Below, piece by piece: positions 17,743-26,817 of a stretch of DNA of 64,000 nt (position 1 is its first letter; every line of letters begins with the position of its first letter). Position numbers and translations under genes: made by a program. The notes beneath the pieces were generated by a model. That model was not told where the DNA came from. It saw only the letters and a program-made list of their open reading frames with translations, and did not search any database. The DNA comes from Methylobacterium marchantiae (lineage in GTDB: Bacteria > Pseudomonadota > Alphaproteobacteria > Rhizobiales > Beijerinckiaceae): NCBI RefSeq assembly GCF_022179405.1, contig NZ_BPQT01000026.1, positions 90,709 through 154,708 of the forward strand, read 5' to 3'.

Positions 17743-20700
17743 ATGCATCTGATTCGCGTCGACACGGTCAGCCTCGACGAGGGCGAGGCCGCCATCGATC
17801 TGGGCCAGGCGCCCGGGGACATCGTGTTCCTGTCCTTCACCGATTCCGACCTATCGGGGCTGGCCGGCGCCCACGCGGCCGAGCGGGACGCGGCCGGGGA
17901 CGGTTTCCCGACCCTGCGCCTCACCAAACTCGCGCGGCTGCGACACCCGATGTCCGTCGATCTCTACGTGGACGGCGTCATCGCGCGCTCGAAGATCGTC
18001 GTCATCCGCTGTCTGGGCGGCCTCGATTACTGGCGCTACGGCATCGAGCGGGCCGCCACGGCGGCCCGTGCCGGCGGCGTCAAGCTCGTGGTGATTCCCG
18101 GCTGCGACAAGCCGGATCCGCGCCTCACCGCCTATTCCACGGTCCCGTCCGATCTCGTCGAGACGCTTGAGAAGTACTGCCGCGCCGGGGGAACCGACAA
18201 CCTGCGCCAGATGCTCCGGCGGCTGGCGCAGGAGATCGGATATGGCCTCGATGCGGCGCCCCCGATCGCCCTGCCGAGGGGCTTCGCCTGGTGCTCCGGC
18301 TGCGGCCCTGTATCCGCGGAGATCGCGCTCGCGGCCGCTGGATTGCATCGCCCTCTCGCCCTTCTCCTCGTCTACCGTTCGGCCGTGCTCGGCGGCGACA
18401 CAAGACCGATGGTAGAAGTGGCCGCCGCGCTCGGAGAGCGCGGCATCGGAACAGTCACCATGGCGGTGGCGAGCCTGAAGGACCCGGCCGCCCTCGACGT
18501 CGTGCGAGGCTCGATCGCGTCGCGCCGGCCCGACATCGTCATCGCGGCCACAGCCTTCTCGGCGCGCGAGGATACCAGCTTCGTCCTCGACGCCGTCGAC
18601 GTTCCCATCCTCCAGGCCTTCACCATCGGTGCGGCGAAGAACGCCTGGGAGGCCTCGGCGCGGGGCATGAACGCCGCCGACCTCGCCATGCAGGTGGCTC
18701 TTCCGGAGTTCGACGGGCGCCTCGCGGGCTTCCCGATCTCGTTCAAGGAGGACGGGCCGGAGACCGACGGCTTCAGCGAACGCCGCGCCGTCCCCTTTCC
18801 CGCCGGGATCGCGGCCCTGGCCGACCGCGCCTCTGCCTGGATCGCGCTGAAGCACCGCCCGCGAAGCGAGCGCCGCCTTGCCCTCGTCCTGTCCGACTAT
18901 CCTGCCCGAGGCGGGCGGGCAGGCTTCGCCGTGGGGCTCGACACGCCGGCGAGCGCACGAGCCATCGCGGAGGTGCTGCGGCACGCCGGATATGCGGTCG
19001 GAAACCTGCCGGAGCCGGATGTGCTGATGCGCGGGCTGACGAAGGAAGCGCCGACTTTCGCCGTGCCGCTCGTCGCCTATCGCGGCTGGCTCGCCACGCT
19101 GTCGCAGGAGGAGCGCGACACGCTCGAGCAGCGCTGGGGGAAGCCGGAATCCGACCCTTTCTGCGTCGAGGGGGCGTTCCGCTTCGCGATGGTGCTCACC
19201 GGCTCTCCCTGTTGTTCAAGATCGCATCCCGAGGTGACGGCGCACGGCGCCGGCCTCGGAGGCCTCGCCGTCTTCCTCCAGCCCGACCGCGGCCGGGCTG
19301 CCGACCGGAAGGCGGGCTATCACGATCCCGACGAGCCGCCGACCCATGCCTATCTCGCCTTCCATCTCGGATTGCGCCAGCGATTCGACGCACTGATCCA
19401 TCTCGGTACCCACGGCACCACCGAGTGGTTGCCGGGCAAGGCGGTGGCACTGTCGCCGACATGCTGGCCGGCGCGGGCGATCGGGCACCTCCCCGTGATC
19501 TACCCGTTCATCGTCGACGATCCCGGCGAGGCGGCTCCGGTGAAGCGCCGGCTCGGCGGCATCGCCCTCGGCCACCTGACGCCGCAGACCGAATGCGCCG
19601 GGCTGACGCCCGAAGCGGCCCGCCTGCGCGAACTCGTGGAGGAATATTCCTCGGCGAGCGTGCTCGATCCCCGCCGGGCCGAGATCATCGCCCGCGCGAT
19701 CCTCGACGACGCACGCGATGCCGGCCTGCTCTCGGGCGCCGGAATCGACGCGGACACGCCGATGGCCGACGCTCTCACCGCCCTCGACGCCCATCTGTGC
19801 GATCTCGGCGAAGTGACCACCCGCGACGGGCTGCACGTCTTCGGCGATGCCCCCGACGATGCACCAGACAGCGTGAGGGCCTGCGCGGCGGGCGAGCGGG
19901 CGGGGCTGCTCGCGGCCCTCGACGGGCGCTTCGTTCCTCCCGGCCCCGCCGGGTCGCCCTCGCGCGGGCGCACCGACGTGATGCCCACCGGGCGCAACCT
20001 CACGACCCTCGATCCGCGCAGCCTGCCGACGCGGGCCGCCGCCCTGCTCGGAGCCAGGGCCGCCGACGCCGTTGTGCGGCGCTATCTTCAGGACGAGGGC
20101 GAGTATCCGGCCCGCATCGTCATGGATCTCTGGGCCTCGCCGACCCTGCGCACCGGCGGCGAGGACGTGGCCCACGCCCTCGCGCTGATGGGCGTCCGCC
20201 CGACCTGGGACCACGCCTCCACCCGCGTCACCGGTTTCGAGGTGCTGCCCCTCGCCCTTCTCGACCGGCCCCGGATCGACGTGACCATGCGGGTCTCCGG
20301 CGCGTTCCGCGACACGTTCCCCGAGACCCTGTCGCTCCTCGCCCGCGCCGCCGACGCCGTGGCCGGACGCGACGAGGAGGATGCGGAGAACCCGCTCGCC
20401 GCCGCGCGCCGCCGGGGCGAGGCCTCGGCCCGCGTCTACGGTGCCGCACCCGGCCGTTACGGAGCCGGCGCCGGCGAACTCGCCCTCGACGGGCAATGGC
20501 AGAGTCGCGAAGAACTCGGCCGAGCCTATCTCGATGCCACCTCGCATGCCTATGGCGGCCAGCAGGATGCGGCGGATGCCGGCTTCACCGCCCGCGTCGC
20601 GCAGGCCGACGCCTATGTCCACGCCTTCGACGTCGCCGAACGCGATCTCCTCGACGGCGACGCCGCAGTGGAGGCCATGGGCGGGTTCGCCTCGGCCGCC

Positions 20701-21117
20701 GCCCTCACCGGCGCAGTACCCGCGCTCTACAGCCTCGACGTGGCCGACCCCGAGACCCCGAAAGCCCGGACCGCCCGCGAGGATGCCGCCCGGCTCATCG
20801 GCGCCAAACTCTCCAATCCGCGCTGGATCGCGGCGCAGCTGCGCCACGGCTATCGCGGCGCGCAAGAACTGGCGCAGGGGATCGATGCGGTGTTCGTGCT
20901 CGCCGCCACCACCGATGCCGTCTCCGACGCGGATCTCGACCGGCTCTACGGCGCGATGATCGCCGACCTCGACACGTTCGACGTCCTGCGCGCGGCCAAT
21001 CCGGATGCGGCCCGCGCCATCCTCGAGCGGTTCGACGATGCCCGCCGCCGCGGCCTCTGGACCACCCGCCGCAACGCCATGGCCGCCGACGAACTGATGC
21101 CGGAGGCCGCCGAATGA
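17743..21117 (+). CDS. cobN: Cobaltochelatase large subunit CobN
   Basis: The 1124-residue subunit inserts Co(II) into hydrogenobyrinic acid a,c-diamide with CobS and CobT, which use ATP. Typical CobN/BchH-family stretches are RCLGGLDYWRYG near 88-99, DALIHLGTHGTTEWLPGK near 547-564, and DLWASPTLRTGGEDVAHAL near 790-808. The length is close to that of other short CobN proteins. cobS and cobT are not in the window and must be elsewhere. Its stop overlaps the cobG start (ATGA). Cytoplasmic. Confidence 0.96.
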   Translation: MHLIRVDTVSLDEGEAAIDLGQAPGDIVFLSFTDSDLSGLAGAHAAERDAAGDGFPTLRLTKLARLRHPMSVDLYVDGVIARSKIVVIRCLGGLDYWRYGIERAATAARAGGVKLVVIPGCDKPDPRLTAYSTVPSDLVETLEKYCRAGGTDNLRQMLRRLAQEIGYGLDAAPPIALPRGFAWCSGCGPVSAEIALAAAGLHRPLALLLVYRSAVLGGDTRPMVEVAAALGERGIGTVTMAVASLKDPAALDVVRGSIASRRPDIVIAATAFSAREDTSFVLDAVDVPILQAFTIGAAKNAWEASARGMNAADLAMQVALPEFDGRLAGFPISFKEDGPETDGFSERRAVPFPAGIAALADRASAWIALKHRPRSERRLALVLSDYPARGGRAGFAVGLDTPASARAIAEVLRHAGYAVGNLPEPDVLMRGLTKEAPTFAVPLVAYRGWLATLSQEERDTLEQRWGKPESDPFCVEGAFRFAMVLTGSPCCSRSHPEVTAHGAGLGGLAVFLQPDRGRAADRKAGYHDPDEPPTHAYLAFHLGLRQRFDALIHLGTHGTTEWLPGKAVALSPTCWPARAIGHLPVIYPFIVDDPGEAAPVKRRLGGIALGHLTPQTECAGLTPEAARLRELVEEYSSASVLDPRRAEIIARAILDDARDAGLLSGAGIDADTPMADALTALDAHLCDLGEVTTRDGLHVFGDAPDDAPDSVRACAAGERAGLLAALDGRFVPPGPAGSPSRGRTDVMPTGRNLTTLDPRSLPTRAAALLGARAADAVVRRYLQDEGEYPARIVMDLWASPTLRTGGEDVAHALALMGVRPTWDHASTRVTGFEVLPLALLDRPRIDVTMRVSGAFRDTFPETLSLLARAADAVAGRDEEDAENPLAAARRRGEASARVYGAAPGRYGAGAGELALDGQWQSREELGRAYLDATSHAYGGQQDAADAGFTARVAQADAYVHAFDVAERDLLDGDAAVEAMGGFASAAALTGAVPALYSLDVADPETPKARTAREDAARLIGAKLSNPRWIAAQLRHGYRGAQELAQGIDAVFVLAATTDAVSDADLDRLYGAMIADLDTFDVLRAANPDAARAILERFDDARRRGLWTTRRNAMAADELMPEAAE

Positions 21118-22547
21118 GCGCCCCGCGCCGCGTCTTGCCAGAACCGTCGCGCCGGGGCTGGTGCCCAAGCCTGGCCCGCCCGATGCCCACCGGCGACGGA
21201 CTGCTCGCCCGCATCCACCCGCCGCTGGGAATCCTCTCCCCGGCGCAGGCACGTGCGATCGCCGACGGGGCCCGGCGCCACGGCAACGGCCATATCGACG
21301 TCACAGCGCGGGCGAACCTGCAGATCAGGGGCGTCTCAGACGAGACCGCCGAGCCGCTCTCTCGCTGGCTCGACGGCGCCGGCCTCGGCGATGTCCGCGA
21401 CGATGGCGGCCCGCAGCGCCTGACCCTGACCGCGCCGCTGGCGCCGCCCGAGGTGATGGCACTCGCGGCGACGATTGAAGCGATCGGCCTCGGCATCCCC
21501 GGACTGCCGGCCAAAACCATCGTCATCGTCACATCGGCCATCCCCGGCATCTTCCCCGGACGGGCGGAGCACGAGCGGAGCCCAGTCGAAGAGGTCTCGC
21601 AGCGTCGATGTTCGGGCGCCATGGTTCAGGAGCCGCTGGCGCGGCCCATTCTCGCCTTGGATCCCGGATCGTCCTCCGCTCACGCTGCGAATGTCCGGGA
21701 AGGGGGAGCCGGCCTGTCAGAGACGGAAGCCGACCTTCGCGTGGTGGTCGTGGCCCCCGGCCGGGTCGCGCTCGCCCTTGCCGATTCGGAATGGTTCGCC
21801 GAAATCGATGCGGATCGCGTACCAGACGTCGTCGCGGGGACATTGCATGCGCTCGTAGGAAGCGGCCAGCGGCGGATGCGGGACATCCCGGCTGAGGAGC
21901 GAGCGAAGCTCGCCGCTTCCCTGGGCCTGCAGCCGGGACCGATGTCCCTGCCGGCACGGTCGCCATCCGCCGGCCTCACGCCGTTGTCCGACGGACGAAC
22001 CGCCATCCTCCTCGACGCACCGTTCGGCCGACTCACGGCGAGCGCCCTCGATCGCCTCGCAGATCGTGCGGAGGCAATGGGAAGCGACATCCATCTCGCA
22101 CCGTCCCGTGGCTTCGCCCTCGTCGCGTCGGATGGGGCAGCGGCCCGTGGTGCCCGCGACGCCCTCGCCTTCCTCTTCATCACCGAGCCCGACGATCCGC
22201 GCGGGAGCATCGCCGCCTGCCCCGGCGCGCCGGCATGCGCTTCCGGATCGACTCCGACCCTCGTCGACGCGGCCCGGCTGGCACAGGCCTTCCGGCCCTT
22301 CGCGGCGATGGGCCTCTCGGCTCATGTGTCCGGCTGCGCGAAAGGCTGCGCCCATCCGGGTGCCGCATCGCTCACCCTCGTCGGGCGCGACGGCCTCTAT
22401 GGCATCGTCATCGGCGGCCGACCCGATACGTTGCCGGCGACGCTCCTCACTTTCGACGCGGCGCTGGAGCGGGTAAGGAGAGCCGATCCGACCCATCACG
22501 GCAACCTCGCCGACGCCCTAGCCCACGCTTTCAGGACACCGACATGA
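21114..22547 (+). CDS. cobG: Precorrin-3B synthase CobG, with in-frame repeat insertion
   Basis: The 477-residue sulfite/nitrite-reductase-like monooxygenase makes precorrin-3B by an oxygen-dependent step, the mark of the aerobic pathway. RRGWCPSLARPMPTGDGLLAR is split near 13-33; HIDVTARANLQIRG follows at 60-73. The 4Fe-4S/siroheme-type cysteines are C369 and C375 (CPGAPAC) and C408 and C412 (GCAKGC). Residues about 143-200 have no place in the fold and derive from a palindromic DNA element (see 21540-21713). All key residues remain, so the enzyme may still work. ATGA overlaps at both ends. Confidence 0.92.
   Translation: MSAPRRVLPEPSRRGWCPSLARPMPTGDGLLARIHPPLGILSPAQARAIADGARRHGNGHIDVTARANLQIRGVSDETAEPLSRWLDGAGLGDVRDDGGPQRLTLTAPLAPPEVMALAATIEAIGLGIPGLPAKTIVIVTSAIPGIFPGRAEHERSPVEEVSQRRCSGAMVQEPLARPILALDPGSSSAHAANVREGGAGLSETEADLRVVVVAPGRVALALADSEWFAEIDADRVPDVVAGTLHALVGSGQRRMRDIPAEERAKLAASLGLQPGPMSLPARSPSAGLTPLSDGRTAILLDAPFGRLTASALDRLADRAEAMGSDIHLAPSRGFALVASDGAAARGARDALAFLFITEPDDPRGSIAACPGAPACASGSTPTLVDAARLAQAFRPFAAMGLSAHVSGCAKGCAHPGAASLTLVGRDGLYGIVIGGRPDTLPATLLTFDAALERVRRADPTHHGNLADALAHAFRTPT
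21540..21713. repeat. Palindromic repeat element read in frame through cobG
   Basis: The ends form an imperfect inverted repeat: CCCCGGACGGGCGGAGCACG near 21556-21575 faces CTGCGAATGTCCGGGAAGG near 21684-21702, with GAGCGGAG and CTCCGCTC also opposed. The style, with CCCGGA ends, a GGATCCCGGATC core and high GC, is that of dispersed palindromic repeats of alphaproteobacteria. It adds about 58 codons without a frameshift or stop. Edges are estimated from where the CobG pattern breaks (after IVIVTSA) and resumes (LSETEADLR). Confidence 0.65.
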
Positions 22548-23176
22548 GTTCGCGCCTCGACTATCTGCGCGACGGCCAGGCGATCTACGCCCAGTCTTTC
22601 GCCATGATCCGCGCCGAGGCCGACCTCGCCCGCTTCACCGGCACCGCCGAGCGCGTCGTCGTGCGGATGATCCACGCCTGCGGCATGACCGACCTGCCGA
22701 AGGACGTGGAGGCCTCCGAGGATTTCGCGAGCCGTGGCGAGGCCGCGCTGAAGGCCGGCGCGCCGATCCTGTGCGACGTCCGCATGGTCGCCGACGGAGT
22801 CACCCGCTCGCGCCTGCCCGCCGACAACCGGGTGATCTGCACTCTCACCGATCCGCGCGTGCCGGGGCTCGCCGCCGAGATGGGCACCACCCGCACGGCT
22901 GCCGCCATGGAACTCTGGCGCGAGCACCTGCCTGGCAGCATCGTCGCCGTCGGCAACGCGCCGACCGCCCTGTTCCGTCTCCTCGAACTTCTCGACGAGG
23001 GCATCGCCCCTCCGGCGGCGGTGATCGGCATTCCCGTGGGATTCGTGGGTGCGGCGGAATCCAAGGAGGCCCTCGCCCGCGACGGCCGCGTGCCCTTCAT
23101 CGTCGTCCACGGTCGGCGGGGCGGCAGCGCCATGACCGCATCGGCGATCAACGCACTCGCCAACGAGATCGAGTGA
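22544..23176 (+). CDS. cobH: Precorrin-8X methylmutase CobH
   Basis: The 210-residue enzyme moves a methyl group from C-11 to C-12, giving hydrogenobyrinic acid. H44 in RMIHACGMTD matches the catalytic histidine of the family. GAPILCDVRMVADGV, VGNAPTALFRLLELL and GIPVGFVGAAESKE are all present. Its start overlaps the cobG stop (ATGA), and its stop shares a base with the cobI start (TGATG). Cytoplasmic. Confidence 0.97.
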   Translation: MSSRLDYLRDGQAIYAQSFAMIRAEADLARFTGTAERVVVRMIHACGMTDLPKDVEASEDFASRGEAALKAGAPILCDVRMVADGVTRSRLPADNRVICTLTDPRVPGLAAEMGTTRTAAAMELWREHLPGSIVAVGNAPTALFRLLELLDEGIAPPAAVIGIPVGFVGAAESKEALARDGRVPFIVVHGRRGGSAMTASAINALANEIE

Positions 23177-23967
23177 TGGATTCGAGCGAGCGGATTCCTC
23201 CCGCCGAGCTGGCGGACTTCACCGAGATCCCGCGAACGGTCACCACCGGAACGCTCTACGGCGTCGGCATGGGACCGGGCGATCCGGACTACCTGACCGT
23301 TCGCGCCATGAAGGTCCTCGCCGAGGCGCCAGTCCTGGTCCACTTCTGCAAGAAGGGCCGGCGCGGCAATTCGCGGACCATCGCCGACGCCGTGATGTGC
23401 GACCCCGCCCGCGAGTTGGCCCTGGTCTATCCCTACACCACAGAACTGCACCCGGAGCACCCGGACTACGTCTCGGCGCTGGCAGCCTTCTACGACGACG
23501 CGGCGAGCCGGCTTGCCGACCATCTCGGAGCCGGGCGTGACGTGGCGATCCTGTCGGAGGGTGACCCGTTCTTCTACGGCTCGTTCATGCATCTGTGGCG
23601 GCGCCTGAAGGACCATTTCCCAGTGGAGGTGGTACCCGGCGTTACCGGCATGTCCGGGTGCTGGACGCGGGCCGGCACGCCGATCACCTGGGGTGACGAC
23701 GTGCTGACGATCCTGCCGGCGACCCTCGGCCATGAAGCCCTGGTGGAGCGGCTGCGCATCACCGATGCCGCCGTCATCATGAAGCTCGGGCGGCACCTGC
23801 CGAAGGTCCGCATGGCATTGGCCGAGACCGGGCTGCTCGACCGCGCCGTATACGTGGAGCGGGGCACGATGGCCGGCGAGAAAGTCATCGCATTGGCCGA
23901 CAAGCCGGATGATGCGGCACCCTACTTCTCCATGGTGCTGGTGCCCGGCGAGGGACGCCGTCCGTGA
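23176..23967 (+). CDS. cobI: Precorrin-2 C20-methyltransferase CobI
   Basis: The 263-residue SAM-dependent methyltransferase of the tetrapyrrole family has the opening motif YGVGMGPGDPDYLT at 28-41, SEGDPFFYGSF near 117-127 and VVPGVTGMSGCW with the substrate loop near 155-166. It methylates precorrin-2 at C-20. A short N-terminal extension of about 25 residues precedes the domain. It overlaps cobH by one base and cobJ by four (GTGA). Confidence 0.96.
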   Translation: MDSSERIPPAELADFTEIPRTVTTGTLYGVGMGPGDPDYLTVRAMKVLAEAPVLVHFCKKGRRGNSRTIADAVMCDPARELALVYPYTTELHPEHPDYVSALAAFYDDAASRLADHLGAGRDVAILSEGDPFFYGSFMHLWRRLKDHFPVEVVPGVTGMSGCWTRAGTPITWGDDVLTILPATLGHEALVERLRITDAAVIMKLGRHLPKVRMALAETGLLDRAVYVERGTMAGEKVIALADKPDDAAPYFSMVLVPGEGRRP

Positions 23968-24722
23968 CAGGCTCCGTCACGGTGATCGGCCTGGGCCCCG
24001 GCGATCCGCGCCTTCTGACGCAGGCGGCGAGCGAGGCCCTGGCGCAGGCGCAGGACCTCATCGGTTACATTCCCTACGTTGCCCGCGTGCCCGACCGACC
24101 GGGGTTGACCAAGCACGCCACCGACAACCGCGTCGAGATCGACCGCGCCGGCCATGCCCTGGCGCTCGCCGCCTCAGGTCGCCGGGTCGCGGTGGTGTCG
24201 GGGGGCGATCCCGGCGTCTTCGCCATGGCGGCCGCGATTTTCGAGGCGGTGGAGAACGGCGCCCCGGAATGGCGCCATCTCGCCATCACCGTTGAGCCCG
24301 GCATCACGGCGATGCTTGCGGCAGCGGCCCGCCTCGGCGCCCCTCTCGGTGGGGATTTCTGCGCCATGTCCCTGTCCGACAACCTCAAGCCCTGGGAGGT
24401 CATCACCGCGAGGCTCGAGGCGGTCCTGCGAGTGGATTTCGTGATCTCGCTCTACAACCCGATCTCCTCGGCCCGGCCTTGGCAGCTCGGCGCGGCCCTC
24501 GGCCTCGCCGCCGAGCATCGTTCGCCCGAGACGCCGGTGGTCTTCGCCCGCGCCGTCTCGCGCCCGGACGAGGCGATCCGAGTGCTGACATTGGCGCAGG
24601 CACGGGAAACTACGGCCGACATGGCGACGATGGTGATCATCGGCGCCTCCGGTACCCGGTTGATCCCGCGCGGCGACGGCGCGGCCCCCTTCGTCTACAC
24701 CCCGCGCAGCGTGCCGGCGTGA
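23964..24722 (+). CDS. cobJ: Precorrin-3B C17-methyltransferase CobJ
   Basis: The 252-residue SAM-dependent enzyme contracts the ring and methylates C-17. VIGLGPGDPRLLTQAA is at 6-21, VSGGDPGVFAMAAAIFE near 75-91, VEPGITAMLAAAARLGAPLG near 111-130 and SLYNPISSARPWQ near 156-168. It is the last gene of the riboswitch-led unit, followed by a palindromic repeat and then the convergent cobK. The GTG start is fixed by the overlap with cobI. Confidence 0.96.
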   Translation: MTGSVTVIGLGPGDPRLLTQAASEALAQAQDLIGYIPYVARVPDRPGLTKHATDNRVEIDRAGHALALAASGRRVAVVSGGDPGVFAMAAAIFEAVENGAPEWRHLAITVEPGITAMLAAAARLGAPLGGDFCAMSLSDNLKPWEVITARLEAVLRVDFVISLYNPISSARPWQLGAALGLAAEHRSPETPVVFARAVSRPDEAIRVLTLAQARETTADMATMVIIGASGTRLIPRGDGAAPFVYTPRSVPA

Positions 24723-24765
24723 GAATGGGCCTCGCGGTGCCGACCTCGTCTCCCCCATCCGCGGA

Positions 24766-24806
24766 CCTCATCCTGAGGTGCCTGCGCAGCGGGCCTCAGG
24801 ATGAGG
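24766..24806. repeat. Palindromic repeat (CCTCATCCTGAGG family), between cobJ and cobK
   Basis: CCTCATCCTGAGG at 24766-24778 and its exact reverse complement at 24794-24806 make a 13-bp stem with a 15-nt loop. Weaker symmetry (CTCCCCCATCCG against GGGTGCGGGTGGGAG) extends it to about 24750-24820. It lies between the convergent ends of cobJ and cobK, where it could end transcription from both sides. A second copy of this family is at 55449-55558. Confidence 0.85.
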
Positions 24807-24820
24807 GTGCGGGTGGGAGG

Positions 24821-25558
24821 TTAGTGCTCCAGGCGTCTTTCCAGCCACGCCAGCGCACCGGCCGCATCCGTCACTCGCTCCACGTCGGGCTTCCGCGGCG
24901 GTCGCACGATCAATACCGGCAGAGAGAGCGTGCGGGCGGCGGCGATCTTCCCGTAAGTAGCGGGGCCGCCGGAATTCTTGCTCACCAGAATTTCGATCCG
25001 CCGCTCGGCGAGAAACGCCGCTTCGGCGACTTCGTCGAAAGGTCCGCGCGCGGCGATTTCCGTGAGGCGCGGGACCGGCAGCGCATCACCGACCGGTTCG
25101 ATCGCGCGGACCACGTAATCGTGCTGCGGGGCGACCGCGAAGGCGCCGACTTCGAGGCGGCCGATGGTGAGGAACACACGGCGGGGAGCGGTGCCGAGGC
25201 AGGCCGCGGCCTCCGCCATGGTATCGACTTCTGTCCAGACATCCCCGGCCTGCCGCTCCCAGGCTGGGCGGCGGATGGCGAGAAGCGAAACGCCGACTGC
25301 CTCGCAGGCCAGTGCCGCATTGGCGCTGATCCGGGCCGCGAAGGGATGCGTCGCATCGATCACCGCCTCGATGCGGTTTTCGGCGATCCAGGCGGCGAGG
25401 CCTTCAACCCCGCCAAAACCACCGATACGGGTGCGCACCGGTTCACGCTTCGGTGCGCTGGTGCGGCCGGCAAGCGACAGAATCGCATCGATCCTCGAAT
25501 CGAGACCTTTGACCAATGTGCTCGCCTCGGTGGTGCCGCCGAGGATCAAAACTCGCAT
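24821..25558 (-). CDS. cobK: Precorrin-6A reductase CobK
   Basis: The 245-residue NADPH-dependent reductase converts precorrin-6A to dihydro-precorrin-6. It starts with MRVLILGGTTEAS, followed by DATHPFAARISANA near 69-82, YVVRAIEP near 149-156 and EILVSKNSGG near 189-198, all typical of CobK/CbiJ. It is the only gene of this stretch on the minus strand. Its start is only 14 nt from that of cobL on the other strand, so each promoter must overlap the other gene. Confidence 0.95.
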   Translation of the reverse strand: MRVLILGGTTEASTLVKGLDSRIDAILSLAGRTSAPKREPVRTRIGGFGGVEGLAAWIAENRIEAVIDATHPFAARISANAALACEAVGVSLLAIRRPAWERQAGDVWTEVDTMAEAAACLGTAPRRVFLTIGRLEVGAFAVAPQHDYVVRAIEPVGDALPVPRLTEIAARGPFDEVAEAAFLAERRIEILVSKNSGGPATYGKIAAARTLSLPVLIVRPPRKPDVERVTDAAGALAWLERRLEH

Positions 25559-25572
25559 CGTCGCCTTCTCCC

Positions 25573-26817
25573 ATGGCAGCCTTGTCCATGAGCCCTGCGC
25601 CCGTGTCGAGCACGCCCCCCTGGCTCAGCATCGTCGGAATTGGAGAGGATAGCCGCGCGGGCCTCAGCCCTGCCGCTGCCGCCGTCCTCGACGCGGCGGA
25701 GGTGGTGTATGGCGGCGCGCGCCATCTCGCCCTCGCCGCACCGGTGACGGCGGAGACCCGGATCTGGCCACGCCCGATCTCCGACGCCTATCCGGGCCTC
25801 CTCGCCCGGCGTGGCCGGCCCACCTGCATCCTCGCAACCGGCGACCCGTTCCATTACGGCATCGGCGCAGAGATCGCCCGACTGCTTCCGGCGGCCGAGA
25901 TGCGGGTCTTCCCACACCCTTCCGCCTTCAGCCTCGCAGCGGCACGGCTCGGCTGGCCGCTGGCCGAGAGCACCTGCCTCACCCTGCACGGGCGGGCGCT
26001 GGAGCGGATCGTGCCTCATCTCCAGCCCGGCGCCCGCCTCCTCGTCCTGACCTGGGACGGGACCACGCCGCAGGCCGTCGCGACACTGCTCACTGAGCGC
26101 GGCTTCGGCCGCTCGCGCCTCACCATTCTCGAAGCCATGGGCGGGCCGCGCGAGAGCCGTCGCGAGGCCGTGGCCGACGCCTTCGCCCTCACCGGCATCG
26201 ATCCGCTCAACACGCTGGCGGTGGAGATCGTCGCCGATGCGGACGCACGGGTCGTCACGCTCAGTCCCGGCCTCGACGACGCCTGGTTCGAGAATGACGG
26301 CCAGCTCACCAAGGCCGACATCCGGGCCGTGACGCTTGCCGCCTTGCGGCCACGCGCCGGCCAGCTTCTCTGGGACATCGGTGCGGGAGCCGGCTCCATC
26401 TCCATCGAATGGATGCTGCGCCACCCGAGCCTGCGTTCGCTCGCCATCGAGGCGAACCCGTTGCGCGCGGCCCGGATCGCACGCAACGCCGCCCGCCTCG
26501 GCGTGCCGGACCTGCGCATCGTGGAAGGCGCGGCGCCCGCTGTTCTCGACGGGCTGGCCCCGCCCGACGCGATCTTCATCGGCGGTGGCGTGGCGGGAGA
26601 TGGCGTACTCGCCAGCGCCGTCGATGCCCTTGGGCCGGGCGGTCGGCTGGTTGCGAATGTCGTCACCCTGGAAGGCGAGGCCGTGCTACTCGCCGCCTTA
26701 GCCCGCCACGGCGGTCGATTGAAGCGCCTGTCGATCGCCCATGCCGATCCGGTCGGCCATCTCCACGGCTGGCGCGCCGCGATGCCGGTGACGCAATGGG
26801 CCTGGACGAAGCCGTGA
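25573..26817 (+). CDS. cobL: Precorrin-6Y C5,15-methyltransferase (decarboxylating) CobL
   Basis: The 414-residue enzyme joins two methyltransferases: a CbiE-like N-terminal domain (SIVGIGEDSRAGLSPAA, ILATGDPFHYGIG, FPHPSAFSLAAARLGWPL) and a CbiT-like C-terminal domain (NDGQLTKADIRAVTLAAL, then the SAM motif WDIGAGAGSISIEWM near 266-280). It methylates C-5 and C-15 and removes the acetate carboxyl. ATG at 25573 or at 25588 may be the start. It leads cobL-cobE-cobM-cobB. Confidence 0.95.
   Translation: MAALSMSPAPVSSTPPWLSIVGIGEDSRAGLSPAAAAVLDAAEVVYGGARHLALAAPVTAETRIWPRPISDAYPGLLARRGRPTCILATGDPFHYGIGAEIARLLPAAEMRVFPHPSAFSLAAARLGWPLAESTCLTLHGRALERIVPHLQPGARLLVLTWDGTTPQAVATLLTERGFGRSRLTILEAMGGPRESRREAVADAFALTGIDPLNTLAVEIVADADARVVTLSPGLDDAWFENDGQLTKADIRAVTLAALRPRAGQLLWDIGAGAGSISIEWMLRHPSLRSLAIEANPLRAARIARNAARLGVPDLRIVEGAAPAVLDGLAPPDAIFIGGGVAGDGVLASAVDALGPGGRLVANVVTLEGEAVLLAALARHGGRLKRLSIAHADPVGHLHGWRAAMPVTQWAWTKP

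Noticed and set aside
18291-21113. Long plus-strand frame joined to the front of cobG
   Set aside because: It runs through cobN in another frame and is Arg/Pro-rich; the cobG start at 21114 with ATGA overlap explains the real gene.
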